From the NCBI GenBank assembly GCA_977006965.1, contig OZ345353.1, forward strand, positions 434,001-498,000: a stretch of DNA of 64,000 bases, read 5' to 3'. The DNA comes from Phymatolithon calcareum (lineage: Eukaryota > Rhodophyta > Florideophyceae > Hapalidiales). Positions 42,575 to 52,779 of the stretch are shown piece by piece. The position numbers and the translations under genes are program-made. The notes below the pieces were generated by a model. The model did not search any database and was not told the DNA's origin. It worked only from the letters and a program-made list of their open reading frames with translations. Position 1 is the stretch's first letter. Every line of letters starts with the position of its first letter.

Positions 42575-43290
42575 CAATCGCCGACGAGTCAAGGACTCAC
42601 ATTATCGACATGGTTTTTCGTGGCAGAGACCTAACATGGAATCAGCTTGGACACATCCCTAGAGTGGACGAGTGCCCCCTGGTCCACCAGGTGCGGCAAC
42701 AAAGCATCAGACTAACCAGGATCAGTTTTTTGTGACACGCAAACTCCTAGTAAATAATATTTATCTCTACGGAGGTTGTATATAGTGGAAGAAGCTTAAT
42801 CAATAAAAACGACGCTAGCCTCATGAAGGGAAAATGAAAATTTGATGAATGAACGAGTGAGATTGCTCTGTTCCTTGTTCGTTCGGAACAAGGAAAGGCA
42901 AGATTAGTGCTGTTAAAGATTCTTCAGTAAAACTCAGAGACGGCGTACAATTGCAAGAGATTTCAAACATCCTTAAGCATATCGTCGTGCTCAGTTGTCT
43001 AAATTATCCTCATGACCGTGTTGTACTTTTGATTTCCGCTATTCGGTTAACGGCCCATGGAATGTCTGTAGTCTCAAACAGCACAAAAAGTTGTGCAATG
43101 CTGTAGTTCACAATGAGCTATGGTCCAGATAACGTTTCCGGTATTCAAAATTTTCGAAAACGCTAAGAGATTACGAGCGACACACATTGCTTTGTAGACA
43201 ACTTTTATTAGGTTGAATATCAAGAGAGATGACCTGTATTGTAAGCATCCAATTACAGTAATCATAGTGCTAGCAATCCGCATGCCTTAA
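42575..43290 (+). repeat. Diverged tandem duplication, copy 2
   Basis: It shares with copy 1 the cactatcgac/attatcgac block, the tggcagagacc...cttggacacatc block (here WNQLGHIPRVD), gattgc, aattgca-gagatt and the final tttccg...gtctcca block. Reading frames are broken in both copies. A hairpin ttccttgttc-gttcg-gaacaaggaa lies at 42871-42895 and is not in copy 1. Confidence 0.45.
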
Positions 43291-44082
43291 AAAGGCATAC
43301 CGATTGCAGGCTCTCTCCAGGTAGGCGATGAAAGGAAAGATTAAGAGCGGAGGCGGTGAAAATTATCGCTATTCTTGACATCATGCTCTGACGAAAGTTA
43401 CACTTGAGCGAGCACATGGGCTCATGGGTCCGAAGTTTTTTTGCTCGTCATGGATGGAATTAAGGCTGTACTAACACGCCAGAACCTCGATGGAGAAAGT
43501 ATCATAGCATGTAGAAGAACCATCATGACATCATATGCGCCATCTTTTTGATAGCAGTGTGTACTGGAGGATGTGCTTTCTGCGCTAAATTAAAATCGCT
43601 TATGTCATAGGGACACAAAGTCCTGCCGCCACGGGTTACATCGATGCCAGTAACTTCTGGAGGCTCTTCAAAATCAGCTTTGAAGTAACAGCCCCCGATA
43701 GGACCTGTCAGTGAAACGTCGGTTGTGGCCCCATACAATGGCAAAAGGTTTGAGGCATCATGCCGATCTCTCCAATGCTTTCAAAGAGGGTCACGGCGCT
43801 CTCAGTAGCCATCGCTGTTCGTGGAACAAGGGTGCCAAGTTGCTGGCCAGGGGGACAATGTCTGGCCACTTCCAGACCTGTTCGATATCTGTCGAAGTAC
43901 ATTCGCCACATCGAACAATTTAGTACATTGCACGAGAGGCTATCGCCCATGTGAGTTTGGGCAATCAGAGCTTTATAGATAGAATTAGAAAGAAAGAAGT
44001 AGTCATGACTATTGTCAGCAAAATGCTGTTAGATACAACAGAGCGGCCATAAGCAAGGCAATACTCCTATGCCAAGAGAGCG
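43291..44082 (-). other. Possible frameshifted pseudogene of unknown family (43523-43950)
   Basis: On the minus strand, the frame 43950-43708 (ending near FESIGEIGMMPQ) and the frame 43744-43523 (starting LPLYGATTDVSLTGPIGGCY) overlap and read like one protein after a one-base shift near 43735. I do not recognise it. The rest of the interval shows no gene. Confidence 0.25.
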
Positions 44083-45366
44083 CTACGCTTTCGGATCCCC
44101 CTTGTCAGCCAATGGAATACTTGGCGAGCTCATGCGACTGGTATCCATGGTTCCCATTGTAGCCCATTTTTCCTTCACAAGCCCATACCAGCAGCATCCT
44201 CCAACCGCAACCAAGCACCCGACCATGTTTACAGTAGTCACCGGGTTTCTGAAGATTACTAGGCTTGAGAAAATCACCAGAACTGTTTTCACGTTTCCTG
44301 CGACAGTGACAGTGACTGATGATGTGGCTTTCAGAACCACGAACAGGGTAACATTCAGGACAAACGACACCAGCCCACTGATCATCAAAATTAAAAATTC
44401 CCCGTTTGTCCGCGACGGACTGTTGGCCCAGGTCATGACATCTGACAGTTCAAAGTACAAGACGGCAGGGATGAGTATAGCCGCTGATGGCGGAGCCATG
44501 TAATAGAGTAAATTAATGCTGTCCAGTTTGTAGCGACCCGAGAGCATTTGAGAACTTAGTACAAATTTGAGACCAGTCAGAAAGCACGCAATGAGAGCCG
44601 CAATAAAGCCACCGAGGTGAAATTGCAATTCTGTTGCAGACGCCAATGCAACGCCACCAGTTACCGGTATCAGCGCTAATAAAGCGGGTGTCGTTAATCG
44701 AGATCGAAACACCAAAAATTGTAATAGCGCAGTGCAAACAGGCGTCAGCGACTTGACGGTTTGCATGAAACTGACAGGGACGTAGCGGAGACTGACATTT
44801 CCAAGGCAAATATTCATACAAAAAACGACGGCAATGACGAGCAGTTTCGAATAGTAATCTTCTCGTTCGACATGAATCTTTTCAATGCTCTTGAGATAAT
44901 CAACTGTTAGATGAGCCAAAAAACTTTGCACGACCATGTGCATGAGGGTAAGGGACAGGGGAAATCGAAAGCCGAGAATCTTGAAGATGTACTTGTTTAG
45001 CAAGACTGTGGTACCATTCGCCAGAAACCAGCACGCAATGAAGAATATAACGACAACGGGGCGTCGAGCCTTCGGCTTCTGAGCGTCGTTCGTGGAAGGT
45101 ACGGTGATGGGGCCATCCTTGACAGCTTCATCCCGCATCCTCAACTTTTTGCGTGATTCAACAGGCAGTTTCGACAGGCGGTTTCGGGAGTACTTATCGA
45201 CGTCAAGCAGTCGTCGCAAACGAACGGAAAGCTTGCAAGCCGGGTCGAAATGTCCTGCATCGATCGAACGCAGCTTCTTTTCGTCGATCGGTAGGTGCCT
45301 GCAGAATTTGCCGAGTTCGAACGCTACGTCAAAACGAATCCAGTTGATTCGCGTCATTCGTCCCAT
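44083..45366 (-). CDS. Triose-phosphate/nucleotide-sugar transporter family (TPT/SLC35-type)
   Basis: Drug/metabolite-superfamily antiporters of this group exchange sugar phosphates or nucleotide sugars across plastid or Golgi membranes. The protein has 427 residues: a ~105-residue hydrophilic basic N-terminus, then about ten membrane spans from VVVIFFIACWFLANGTTVLL to MVGCLVAVGGCCWYGLVKEK. Signature segments are LNKYIFKILGFRFPLSLTLMH, SLRYVPVSFMQTVKSLTPV, TGLKFVLSSQM and TVTVAGNVKTVLVIFSSLVI (a TPT-domain hallmark). The VSFMQTVKSLTPV and NVKTVL motifs favour the Golgi-type KT/UDP-sugar group over the plastid phosphate translocators. The hydrophilic leader does not look like a classic transit peptide. 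Substrate is not predictable. The first ATG at 45366 was used; it is intronless. Confidence 0.88.
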   Translation of the reverse strand: MGRMTRINWIRFDVAFELGKFCRHLPIDEKKLRSIDAGHFDPACKLSVRLRRLLDVDKYSRNRLSKLPVESRKKLRMRDEAVKDGPITVPSTNDAQKPKARRPVVVIFFIACWFLANGTTVLLNKYIFKILGFRFPLSLTLMHMVVQSFLAHLTVDYLKSIEKIHVEREDYYSKLLVIAVVFCMNICLGNVSLRYVPVSFMQTVKSLTPVCTALLQFLVFRSRLTTPALLALIPVTGGVALASATELQFHLGGFIAALIACFLTGLKFVLSSQMLSGRYKLDSINLLYYMAPPSAAILIPAVLYFELSDVMTWANSPSRTNGEFLILMISGLVSFVLNVTLFVVLKATSSVTVTVAGNVKTVLVIFSSLVIFRNPVTTVNMVGCLVAVGGCCWYGLVKEKWATMGTMDTSRMSSPSIPLADKGDPKA

Positions 45367-46860
45367 TGGACAATCAGCTTGGCCGACTATTCCTTACATA
45401 AACTACAGCAATGCACAGGGGACCAGTGGATGGTTTTTTCGTTTGTAAAATTATGGAGCTGGCCAATACTATTGGCTGGTTTTCAAAACATTATAAAAAA
45501 ATGATTTTCTACTCCAAAACCGGGCTTGGCATTCGGGTGCCTGGGAATCGCCGAGCATGAGATCACTATATCAAGTACTGTACTGTAGATAGCGAGGCTC
45601 CAAAATTGGTACTTAGTACCATAACCATAATTTTATGGTTATGGTACTAAGTACAAGTCTTGTACATGTCTGGAATAGGCGTACGCCGTATTCCACAGGG
45701 CAAGAGTACACTTTTTCGCGTAAACTATACGCTTGCCCTGTGCAGTATCCAATATTTTTGCAAATTGTTGCATTCCAATTACAGTAATTGCACCCTAAGA
45801 GCATCTCGAACGGAGTGGGAATAAGTGTAAAATTGGAAATATTGATTTAGTTACATGGCTAGACATGGCCCATTCCCACACTAGTCTCATTTAAATTTTT
45901 GCTCCCCCAGTGGCTCTTCGTATCATACCTTGTCTTATTCCGCATGCCTTGACGAATCTATTCGCGATCCATGCGGTCTTCACGTCAGAATTGAGCTGCG
46001 GCGCGCTTTTTCCATCGGTCGCGAAGTATTGCGGACACCCAACGAAGGCGGACCAGCGCAACTTTTGCGATGCATTGCGTAAGTGGAACGATGTGGCGTG
46101 TTGGTCCGAGCATGCAGCCTTTTCAGTTGCTTAGCTAATCGCCTCTAACCATTTCGCTTTCACAGCTCGCCCGCGCATCCGCATGCAACATAACCAATCT
46201 TTTTTGGCCGCACATTCCCTCCCTCTACGATCCCCTGGACTCGTCAACGTGCCCGAAAAGCTTTGTCAACGTCTCCGCCGATGTGAAGATGAATGACAAT
46301 AATTGTGTGATTCCTCGAACGGAACTGAGAGAAATGCAGCTGAACTCATTGAACACTTTGGACTTGTTCTAATGCGCCTCCAATTCGCAGACGGACATCA
46401 AGAATTTCAAAACGTTGCTCTCTGGCATCTTGGCACCCTCTGCATATTTTATGAATATTGGTCCAATCGCACTTCTCGGTGCCTGTGCCATAATCGACTA
46501 TTGTCTTGCTCGGCGGTCCTCTCTTGACTGCACGTCGCCACTGTATCCATCGTCAGTCTGTCAATTCTTGTTCTAGCGCGGCCCATCAAGCGCAAGCTAT
46601 ACCCTGTCCATCGAGACCGCCGATGGAATTCTCAGCGTGCGCTACGTCTTTGCTGGTTTCTCGCTCTGTTCTGCCCAATCGCGTGCGCTATATCGCCGTG
46701 TTTATGTGCGCAATGCGCACAGTTCTTTTACACAAATAGCGCAATGCATGGCGCGACTGTAAACGATCCATTCATCAATGCCACCTATCTCTTACGTTGT
46801 ACAGTACTGAGCTGGTGCGGTCTCGCCAGCCTACAATTCTCTTACTTCTAAAAACTTCGT
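45367..46860. other. Intergenic region with palindromes and a possible pseudogene
   Basis: It holds two strong inverted repeats (45609-45654 and 45694-45742). From 45910 to about 46740 (+) there is protein-like sequence: an N-terminal hydrophobic stretch, a Cys-rich segment (SCGALFPSVAKYCGHPTKAD), a likely intron (46079-46166, GTAAGT...CTTTCACAG with a CTAAC branch-point-like word), then CNITNLFWPHIPSLYDP and LLSGILAPSAYFMNIGPIAL. Two in-frame stops and a phase mismatch at the intron argue for a decayed gene of unknown family. Confidence 0.3.
45609..45654. repeat. Perfect 22-bp inverted repeat, 2-nt loop
   Basis: gtacttagtaccataaccat (from 45609) continuing aa to 45630 is followed by tt and the exact reverse complement (45633-45654). 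A second, looser hairpin follows with arms cacagggcaag (45694-45704) and cttgccctgtg (45732-45742). Confidence 0.9.
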
Positions 46861-48294
46861 TTATCCGAATACTTTCATGCTTGTCAAATCTGAGACTGTC
46901 TCCTCCGGCACACCATATCCTACACCTCGCTCCACGATCACATTTTCGTCAGAGACAGAGATTTTTATCTGCATGCCAGTCTTTATGTATACGGTTTTTC
47001 CATCCCTAGTAACACCGTACAGCAATCTTAGCAACTCACAAGGAAGGTCTTCCGATCTCGTCAACCGAAATGGCCTATCCTGTCCACGCGCAAACGGGCT
47101 GTACCTCAGGTTGTCCTGACAAAACTTGGACCCGACCTCCGCATCGAGCGCTATTGCAAACGCCACTCCAGCTCTGTCCAGCCGACTAATTGAGCTTAGC
47201 TCTGCATAGGTCACATCTATGGGGCCCGCTGTGCCACCTCGTGCGCGCGTATTCGCCTCCTTCAGAACGAGTGCCTTCGCCACTCTTCTACAGGGGCTCT
47301 CCATCCAGCTTGCGTAGTGCGAACTTATTTTCAAAACCTTTCCAGCCAGACATTGCTGTTCTACAAATTTGTCTGTATCTAACAAAAATTTGCTGGTGCC
47401 TGTATTTTCCGCGTATTCTTGTGACTTTCTGATAGAGCATCGCGGCGTCTCACCACGGATTGTGCACCACAAGAGCCCGTCTTCCCCAGCATTCTCTCCG
47501 CTCTCGCATTTTTCGCAAAGATGCAAATTACGCTTGACTGTCTGCCGCCAAATCTTTTTTCCATGACTTATGCTCATGCAGCGAAGCACGCAGCCGGTCC
47601 TTACGGGTTCCACGATGACAGAGTCGGCAAGGACAGTGCTTTGAAGAGCCCCTTCCTCAAAAGTATACGCATCGCATTGCTGCGACCTGAATGTGCCGGT
47701 GCCGTAGAGCAGGTAAAGCTGGTTCTTACGCAGGCTCACTATCTCGCCGGACTCGCTTGACTCGAAGATGTGTGTGCATATCGCACCATAAGGCGTATGC
47801 GGCTGCTCCGCAAATTTTCCATTGTAGCTTTCGTCGTCTTCGGGATAGTAGAGTAGCCCCTCCCCAGCGTCCAAAATCGTCTTCGGTCGCGAGCTGAGAA
47901 TGTGCTTTGCACACGAATTCTCACCGAGAAGATCGACATCTGCCCCTATTAGCTCCTCAAAAACAGTCAATGTGTTTCGCAGCGCCGCCAAATACGACTG
48001 ATCCGATGAGGTTCGCTCACTTTTGATGTACTGATACACCGGAATATCGTCAAGGCTATACAGTCTCTTCATTTCTCCGCCACGGGTGTCGTGCATCACG
48101 TTGCCGCCGTCAATGTAGATTTTTTTGCACAGGTTGTCCATAGGGCATGACACCGTGCTAGAATCAGAATCACTCATTCTGTACTTGAGGTCTGGGAAAA
48201 TGTGTCTCTTGCCGTTGAAGAATTGCGCATGGCTAGCTGTTTGGCGCGCACAGTTAAGACTATCATAATATATCATAAGCGGGCAAAGTGCCAT
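46861..48294 (-). CDS. Orphan cysteine-rich protein of unknown family
   Basis: A 477-residue uninterrupted frame with ATG at 48292-48294; an in-frame Met 40 codons in (MSDSDSSTVSCPMDN) is an alternative start. It has many cysteines spread along its length, including CEKCESGENAGEDGLLWC. No signal peptide or membrane span is evident. Protein-like segments include YLAALRNTLTVFEELIGADV, DAGEGLLYYPEDDESYNGKF and LDRAGVAFAIALDAEVGSKF. I recognise no domain. Its 5' end lies 30 bp from the terminal repeat of the pogo-like element, so that insertion may have altered its promoter. Length and lack of stops suggest a real gene; function is unknown. Confidence 0.6.
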   Translation of the reverse strand: MALCPLMIYYDSLNCARQTASHAQFFNGKRHIFPDLKYRMSDSDSSTVSCPMDNLCKKIYIDGGNVMHDTRGGEMKRLYSLDDIPVYQYIKSERTSSDQSYLAALRNTLTVFEELIGADVDLLGENSCAKHILSSRPKTILDAGEGLLYYPEDDESYNGKFAEQPHTPYGAICTHIFESSESGEIVSLRKNQLYLLYGTGTFRSQQCDAYTFEEGALQSTVLADSVIVEPVRTGCVLRCMSISHGKKIWRQTVKRNLHLCEKCESGENAGEDGLLWCTIRGETPRCSIRKSQEYAENTGTSKFLLDTDKFVEQQCLAGKVLKISSHYASWMESPCRRVAKALVLKEANTRARGGTAGPIDVTYAELSSISRLDRAGVAFAIALDAEVGSKFCQDNLRYSPFARGQDRPFRLTRSEDLPCELLRLLYGVTRDGKTVYIKTGMQIKISVSDENVIVERGVGYGVPEETVSDLTSMKVFG

Positions 48295-48503
48295 TTCCAG
48301 GCCAGGAACGTCACTTTACCAGTACAGGGGGGGGTCGCTATATAGTGCCGCATAGAACCAGACTAAGAAAATGCGCACTATTTAGGTTCCGCACTACTTG
48401 AAATTTGAGGGACCGTTTCGCACTACTGTAAGCGTGTTTGCCGTGACCCCCAACGAAGTTGTACGGAGAACGGGGAGAACGATTTTACTGGCGTGTTTTA
48501 TTT

Positions 48504-48926
48504 TCAGAACGCTTGTTGAACATCTCTGAGACAACTAGCTGTCTCTGCTTCTCCCTTGCGCTGCTTACGGATAGCGTCTATGAATACCCGAAATGCTCGT
48601 TGAAGATGACTACTAGCGTCAGGAAGGTTACGCAAAAACGCGGACTCTTGGAGAGGGCGAAACTTGGTGTGCAGCTCAGTGAGAGCTGGGGGAGATGCGA
48701 TAACCGCAGAAACTTCTTCGTCTTCGCTTTCATTGTCAGGTTCTATTGGGCTTTGGGCTACAAGCTCCTCCAATATATCCGAAACATCGGAAACGAACGC
48801 CTCTTGAACGTCTGTATCATCTTCAACCTCAAACCAATGCTCCACATCCTCGTGTCTGACGTCATCATCGATTTCAGCTCTCAGGATATCGTCACTCGGT
48901 AAACTGACTTTCAGTTTACGCAACAT
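48504..48926 (-). pseudogene. Acidic ORF inside the pogo-like element
   Basis: About 140 residues, strongly acidic (ILRAEIDDDVRHEDVEHWFE, then DNESEDEEV), ending with a short basic helix (AFRVFIDAIRKQRKGEAE). Acidic tails after the catalytic domain are known in CENP-B/Tigger/pogo transposases. This may be the leftover C-terminus of such a transposase, but no diagnostic motif remains. The frame is open upstream to about 48962 without a good start. Confidence 0.35.
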
Positions 48927-48959
48927 CTCGATGACGTCGCTGACAGCATGCGAAGTGCT

Positions 48960-49130
48960 TCAAGCTTTTGTTGAAGCGCCAGCCGCGTTCTCTTCTGTCC
49001 TGGGTGCCCCATCACTGTCGGCGGCGTGAAGATGGTGAGCTGAGGAGACGAAGAGGAGAATAGCGGCCAGGAATGCCATGTAAGCAGCCACAGCCTGTGT
49101 CTTTGATATGATAATCGTGCCAGCCCAAAA
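48960..49130 (-). other. Signal-peptide-like frame inside the pogo-like element
   Basis: The frame reads YMAFLAAILLFVSSAHHLHA followed by ADSDGAPRTEENAAGAS and a stop at 48960. That is a plausible cleavable signal peptide plus a short mature tail. The frame upstream runs into the terminal repeat. It may be a captured host exon or chance. Confidence 0.3.
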
Positions 49131-49193
49131 TGGGTGGCACGAAGTAGAGGGTGGCACTATATAACCCGGCACTATATAGCGACCCCCCCTGTA

Positions 49194-51060
49194 CGTACAA
49201 ATCAAAAAGTATTGTCGCTCCAAATTTTAATGATAAGCCTATGTGGCGTCCGTATCATAATGAAGCAGAGCAGGTAGGGCGAAAATGTATCATAAACGTA
49301 GTCGGTTCATAGAAAAAATCCAGCTTACAGAGGGGCCTTCTTGAGAATTCATCAAAATCGCGGCATAGACCAGTCCTCATTACCAGTCATTATTTCGTGG
49401 ACTGGTTACAAGGACGCGGAATAGGTTTTCAGTGGCTGAGTGTTGATTTGCAAACTTTCGCTTCAGATGTTTTCGCACACTTTTGAGCAAAAACTTGAAA
49501 CATCACGAAAAGTTTGGTTGAAAAGCAATTCCACTTCCGAAAACTAAAAATCGTTATGAGAAAAAAGTCCCATAGATGAGCATATCAGCCACGCCAAACC
49601 TATGCCGCGTCCTCATTACCAGTGAAAATATTTCGGACTGGATTTGCGGACTTTTCCAGACTGGTATTGCGGACGCAAAAATCGAATTCTCAAGAAGGTC
49701 CCTTTTACAGCTCGCGTACATTATGGACCGTAATGTAGCGAAGGCTCTCGTTGCAGGATCCCATTCTGGAGAGAAATCATAGAGAGGTAGGTTTTCGAGC
49801 TCTCCCTGTGCAATGTGCAGAAAACGTGCACGGCTCGCGCCCGTGGCTTTCCTGATTTTCAAAAGTTTCCGGCAAAAAATTGAGATGTAGCAGTTGTAGG
49901 CTGGGCAGATTTAACCATATTTTAATTAATGAAACGGAAGACTTGGAGGTGTGGCTCACGTCTTTTCTCGTGTGTAACAGCGATGGTCGCGACCGGAATG
50001 TTCTCGGAGGCGAGTAGCTCGTCTGACGAGCCCGGGCTTCAATCAGCCGTGAGTTCTGAACTGGAACAATGGGCTCGGTCGCGCGCTCATCCGTCGGTGG
50101 TCCTCGCTTGAGAGAAGTGCTCGCATAATCCATTTCTGCGAAATATAACCTATCATTTGCGGCCACGTTGCCGCAATTTCATCAGCTAATCACGAAAGCG
50201 CCCGCAGGAGCGCCTCGGAATCCAACATGGCACCGCGGCGTTTTCTGCACTCTAACTATACTATCACTAGGATGCTTACAGCTCTGCATGTCCTGGCACA
50301 ATTCCATTGGCCGCGGTCGAACGACGGCTCTGTCAGAGCGCTGCAAGAATCGAGCTTCATCACTTAATTTTTGATAAAAAGATTTCCTCATAATTAACCT
50401 GACACAACTTTTTGTAAAATCAAGTTACTGCTTTTGTCCCCCTCCTAACATTCCCTTGCTGAGACTTGTTAATTCGTTCATCCAATTGTGGAGAAGAGGC
50501 GGAGGGAGATACTCATCTAAAACCGAGACGGAACCGCCAGGTGCTGAAGTGGGAAAATGCTCTCGGAAGTAAGAATTGTAGGGGGACACTTCAGTTTCCG
50601 TCAGGGCCGCCATCGGTATAACTAGGGACAATCAAGGGCCATGAGGACCACAAAATGACCTACCGGGGATATTTGCAGTGGTAATACACAATTGAAGCAC
50701 TGCAAAAATAGCGGACGGCGGGAGGCTGCAGTGCCTGTATCGACTACAATTTGTCGCCCGGGTGATGATAATAAATTATGACCGAAGAAGATTCCTATGT
50801 TACAATTTACACATTTCAAATATGAGCAGGAAACAACCTTTGTCCGGTGCGCACAGGCAGTCAAGAAAAGTCGTAAAATTCGAAACTATGAAGACGTTAT
50901 CATACATTTATTCATTACAAAAGTTTAATCAGCTCCTCACTTGTCACGGTCATGCACTTGACCTGTTATTCCAAACTAAACTAATTATTTTCAAAGAAAA
51001 ACTACAAACCCGTTCGTCGAGAACAGCAAGAAGCTGAACTCCGAAAAATAGGATTTTTTC
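49194..51060. other. Intergenic region with a MITE, no recognised gene
   Basis: Contains the MITE at 49331-49704. Small ORFs (49777-50166 -, 50762-51037 +) are unrecognised. Confidence 0.4.
49331..49704. mobile_element. MITE-like element, about 374 bp
   Basis: aggggccttcttgagaattc (49331-49350) is matched in reverse complement at 49684-49703 with one mismatch in 20. The direct repeat ttacag flanks both ends (49325-49330 and 49705-49710). Inside, the sequence cgtcctcattaccagt with nearby ggactgg occurs twice (near 49373 and 49608). No ORF of note. The superfamily is not assignable from these ends. Confidence 0.6.
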
Positions 51061-52142
51061 ATGAGGAAATTCACTACGTGGCCTCCAAAAATTGGCAAAA
51101 TTCACTACATGGCCATCTTTAGCCATATCGACTACTCACCCCTAGCTAAGTGTACTATCATAAATCACTGTAGCCAAAACTACTACTCATCCGTTTGTCA
51201 AAGCAATCTATGAGACAGTAAAATTTATTGCGCGCGCTTCTCCCTACGCTGTAGACCCACGTCGCAGGCAGCATCTCCGCAGCATCTCCGCCATCGCAGG
51301 CGGTAAGGTCGATAATCATGGACTGAGTCGCTTTGTCGATGTGTTTTCGTTTCGCCTCGACGACGTTGTGGATTTTGGGTCTCCCGCAAGTCTGCAAAAA
51401 GTGACCAGTGTTTCTCCAAGAGGAGCAGTGACGGGCCCTCATTTCGGACCGCAAGTACGGTCTCTTACGCTTGCAGCCCGGCTTAGCCACAAGGTCAAAC
51501 GGCACCAAATCTCCAGTGACTGCAGCACGCGTGATTCGGCCCGCATACTGCTTGACCCACGTTCTCAACGTCCATACGCCCCCGAACCAGTGCTCGTTCC
51601 ACGGGTTGAACGACACCCGATGCTGCACCAAGCGCCTAGACCCGTACAAATGTGCAGCGACGACGCTGGCTACATGGCCGTTGATGCTCTTCAAAGTCGC
51701 GGCAGGAACATGTAGTACGGTAATCGCTGCTAACTGTCACATTTAACGGTGTCTCTTCACTGCGAACAACACAGCTGAGCGCGCTGACGTTAACGCGGAA
51801 GGTGCAAGCTGTGTGCTGAATACAGATGAGTGTCAGGCGCCTTTAGCTGCGCTTCGCCGCAAGGTGGGCCTTGCCTATTGACGTTTTGTGAGAGATCACG
51901 ATGCTGATAACGTCGTTAAAGCTTGATCCAGCGTAATCGCCCACCTGTAGCACGAGATTCTTCTTTTCCATGATTTCGGAGTGGTTACTGCGATAGTGTT
52001 GTGTGTTGAGCGTTGCAGATGAACACGACAACTTACTTACAGAGTGCAGTCGTATTCGTAACGGATGAGTAGTAGATTTGGCGAGAGATTGCCATGTAAT
52101 GAGTTTTGCCAATTTTTGGTGGCCATGTAGTGAATTTACTCA
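51061..52142. mobile_element. Mutator-like (MULE) element with ~80-bp terminal inverted repeats
   Basis: The left end (from 51061, atgaggaaattcactacgtg) and the right end read backwards (from 52142, atgagtaaattcactacatg) match at roughly 80 percent over about 80 bases, ending near actactcacccc / actactcatccg. Each terminal repeat contains two copies of aaattcactac-tggcc. Flanks are T-rich, and no clean 9-bp target duplication is visible. Inside is the C-terminal end of a MULE-type transposase. At about 1.08 kb it lacks the catalytic region and is non-autonomous. Confidence 0.75.
51158..51757 (-). pseudogene. MULE transposase C-terminal fragment with degenerate zinc knuckle
   Basis: The frame is open from about 51757 with no ATG and ends at 51158. 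It reads TLRTWVKQYAGRITRAAV, then a basic stretch (AKPGCKRKRPYLRSE) in place of the usual GRPKK, then CSSWRNTGHFLQTC. The last is a CCHC zinc knuckle (CxxCxxxGHxxxxC) whose second Cys has become Trp. MULE transposases typically end this way. The DDE core is absent. Confidence 0.55.
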
Positions 52143-52779
52143 TTTTTTAATCGTTTGGTTCACTTGTCAAGGTCGTGCTCCTGACCGGTTGTTCGAAAAG
52201 GAACTAATAATTTTGAAACCACCGATACTGACCCTTTAATCTAGACCTTCCCGTAGAAAAAAGAGTTTTCATCGAATTTTTATATTGTACAGCAGCCCGT
52301 CAGAACAAGAATTCAATTCTGAGTATACAGCAAGGACACTCTATTGTCTTTCTGTATCTCTGTCACATAGATAGAGTAGAAGCGTTGAACAATTGTGTAG
52401 CCGGTGGTGACGTTTTTCCCAGATATGACACAAAACAGTTTTCAGTGAAGTCCAAATCGTGCATTTTGAGCTTTAAAATATCATTTTGACTATCCAATTG
52501 TAAGTAAATAATGGGTAATTAACAATATTAATAATTTTCCAGTGCAAACTTCGGCATGTGCAACACTGCGCCCGTCAAATACCTAGAAATCCAACTTCAT
52601 TTGTCATAATGCTGGTGACGGAGGCAACAGGCGAAGTTTCTTAACATTCTTTCCAAGTTTTCGAACAAAAAATGAGACAGGAATCTAAATACTAATGAAG
52701 AGAGAAAGATGTCATGAACTTTAATCAAGTGGGAAGACAGCGATTAAGTAATGGCAATACATAGTGCAATTTGACGTAG
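52143..52779. other. AT-rich spacer right of the MULE
   Basis: No recognised gene or repeat. Confidence 0.4.

Larger units (their letters stand above)
48325..49191. mobile_element. Pogo/mariner-like DNA transposon remnant, 867 bp, TA target duplication
   Basis: The left end CAGGGGGGGGTCGCTATATA continues GTGCCG (48325-48350). The right end on the opposite strand has the same 26 bases with one G fewer in the run (49167-49191). Both ends are flanked by TA (48323-48324 and 49192-49193), the Tc1/mariner-pogo target site, and CAG ends are usual in pogo elements. Just inside the right end tatatagtgcc occurs once more as a subterminal repeat. Two open frames lie within (48504-48962 and around 48960-49130, both minus), but no DDE catalytic core, so it is non-autonomous. 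Confidence 0.8.
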
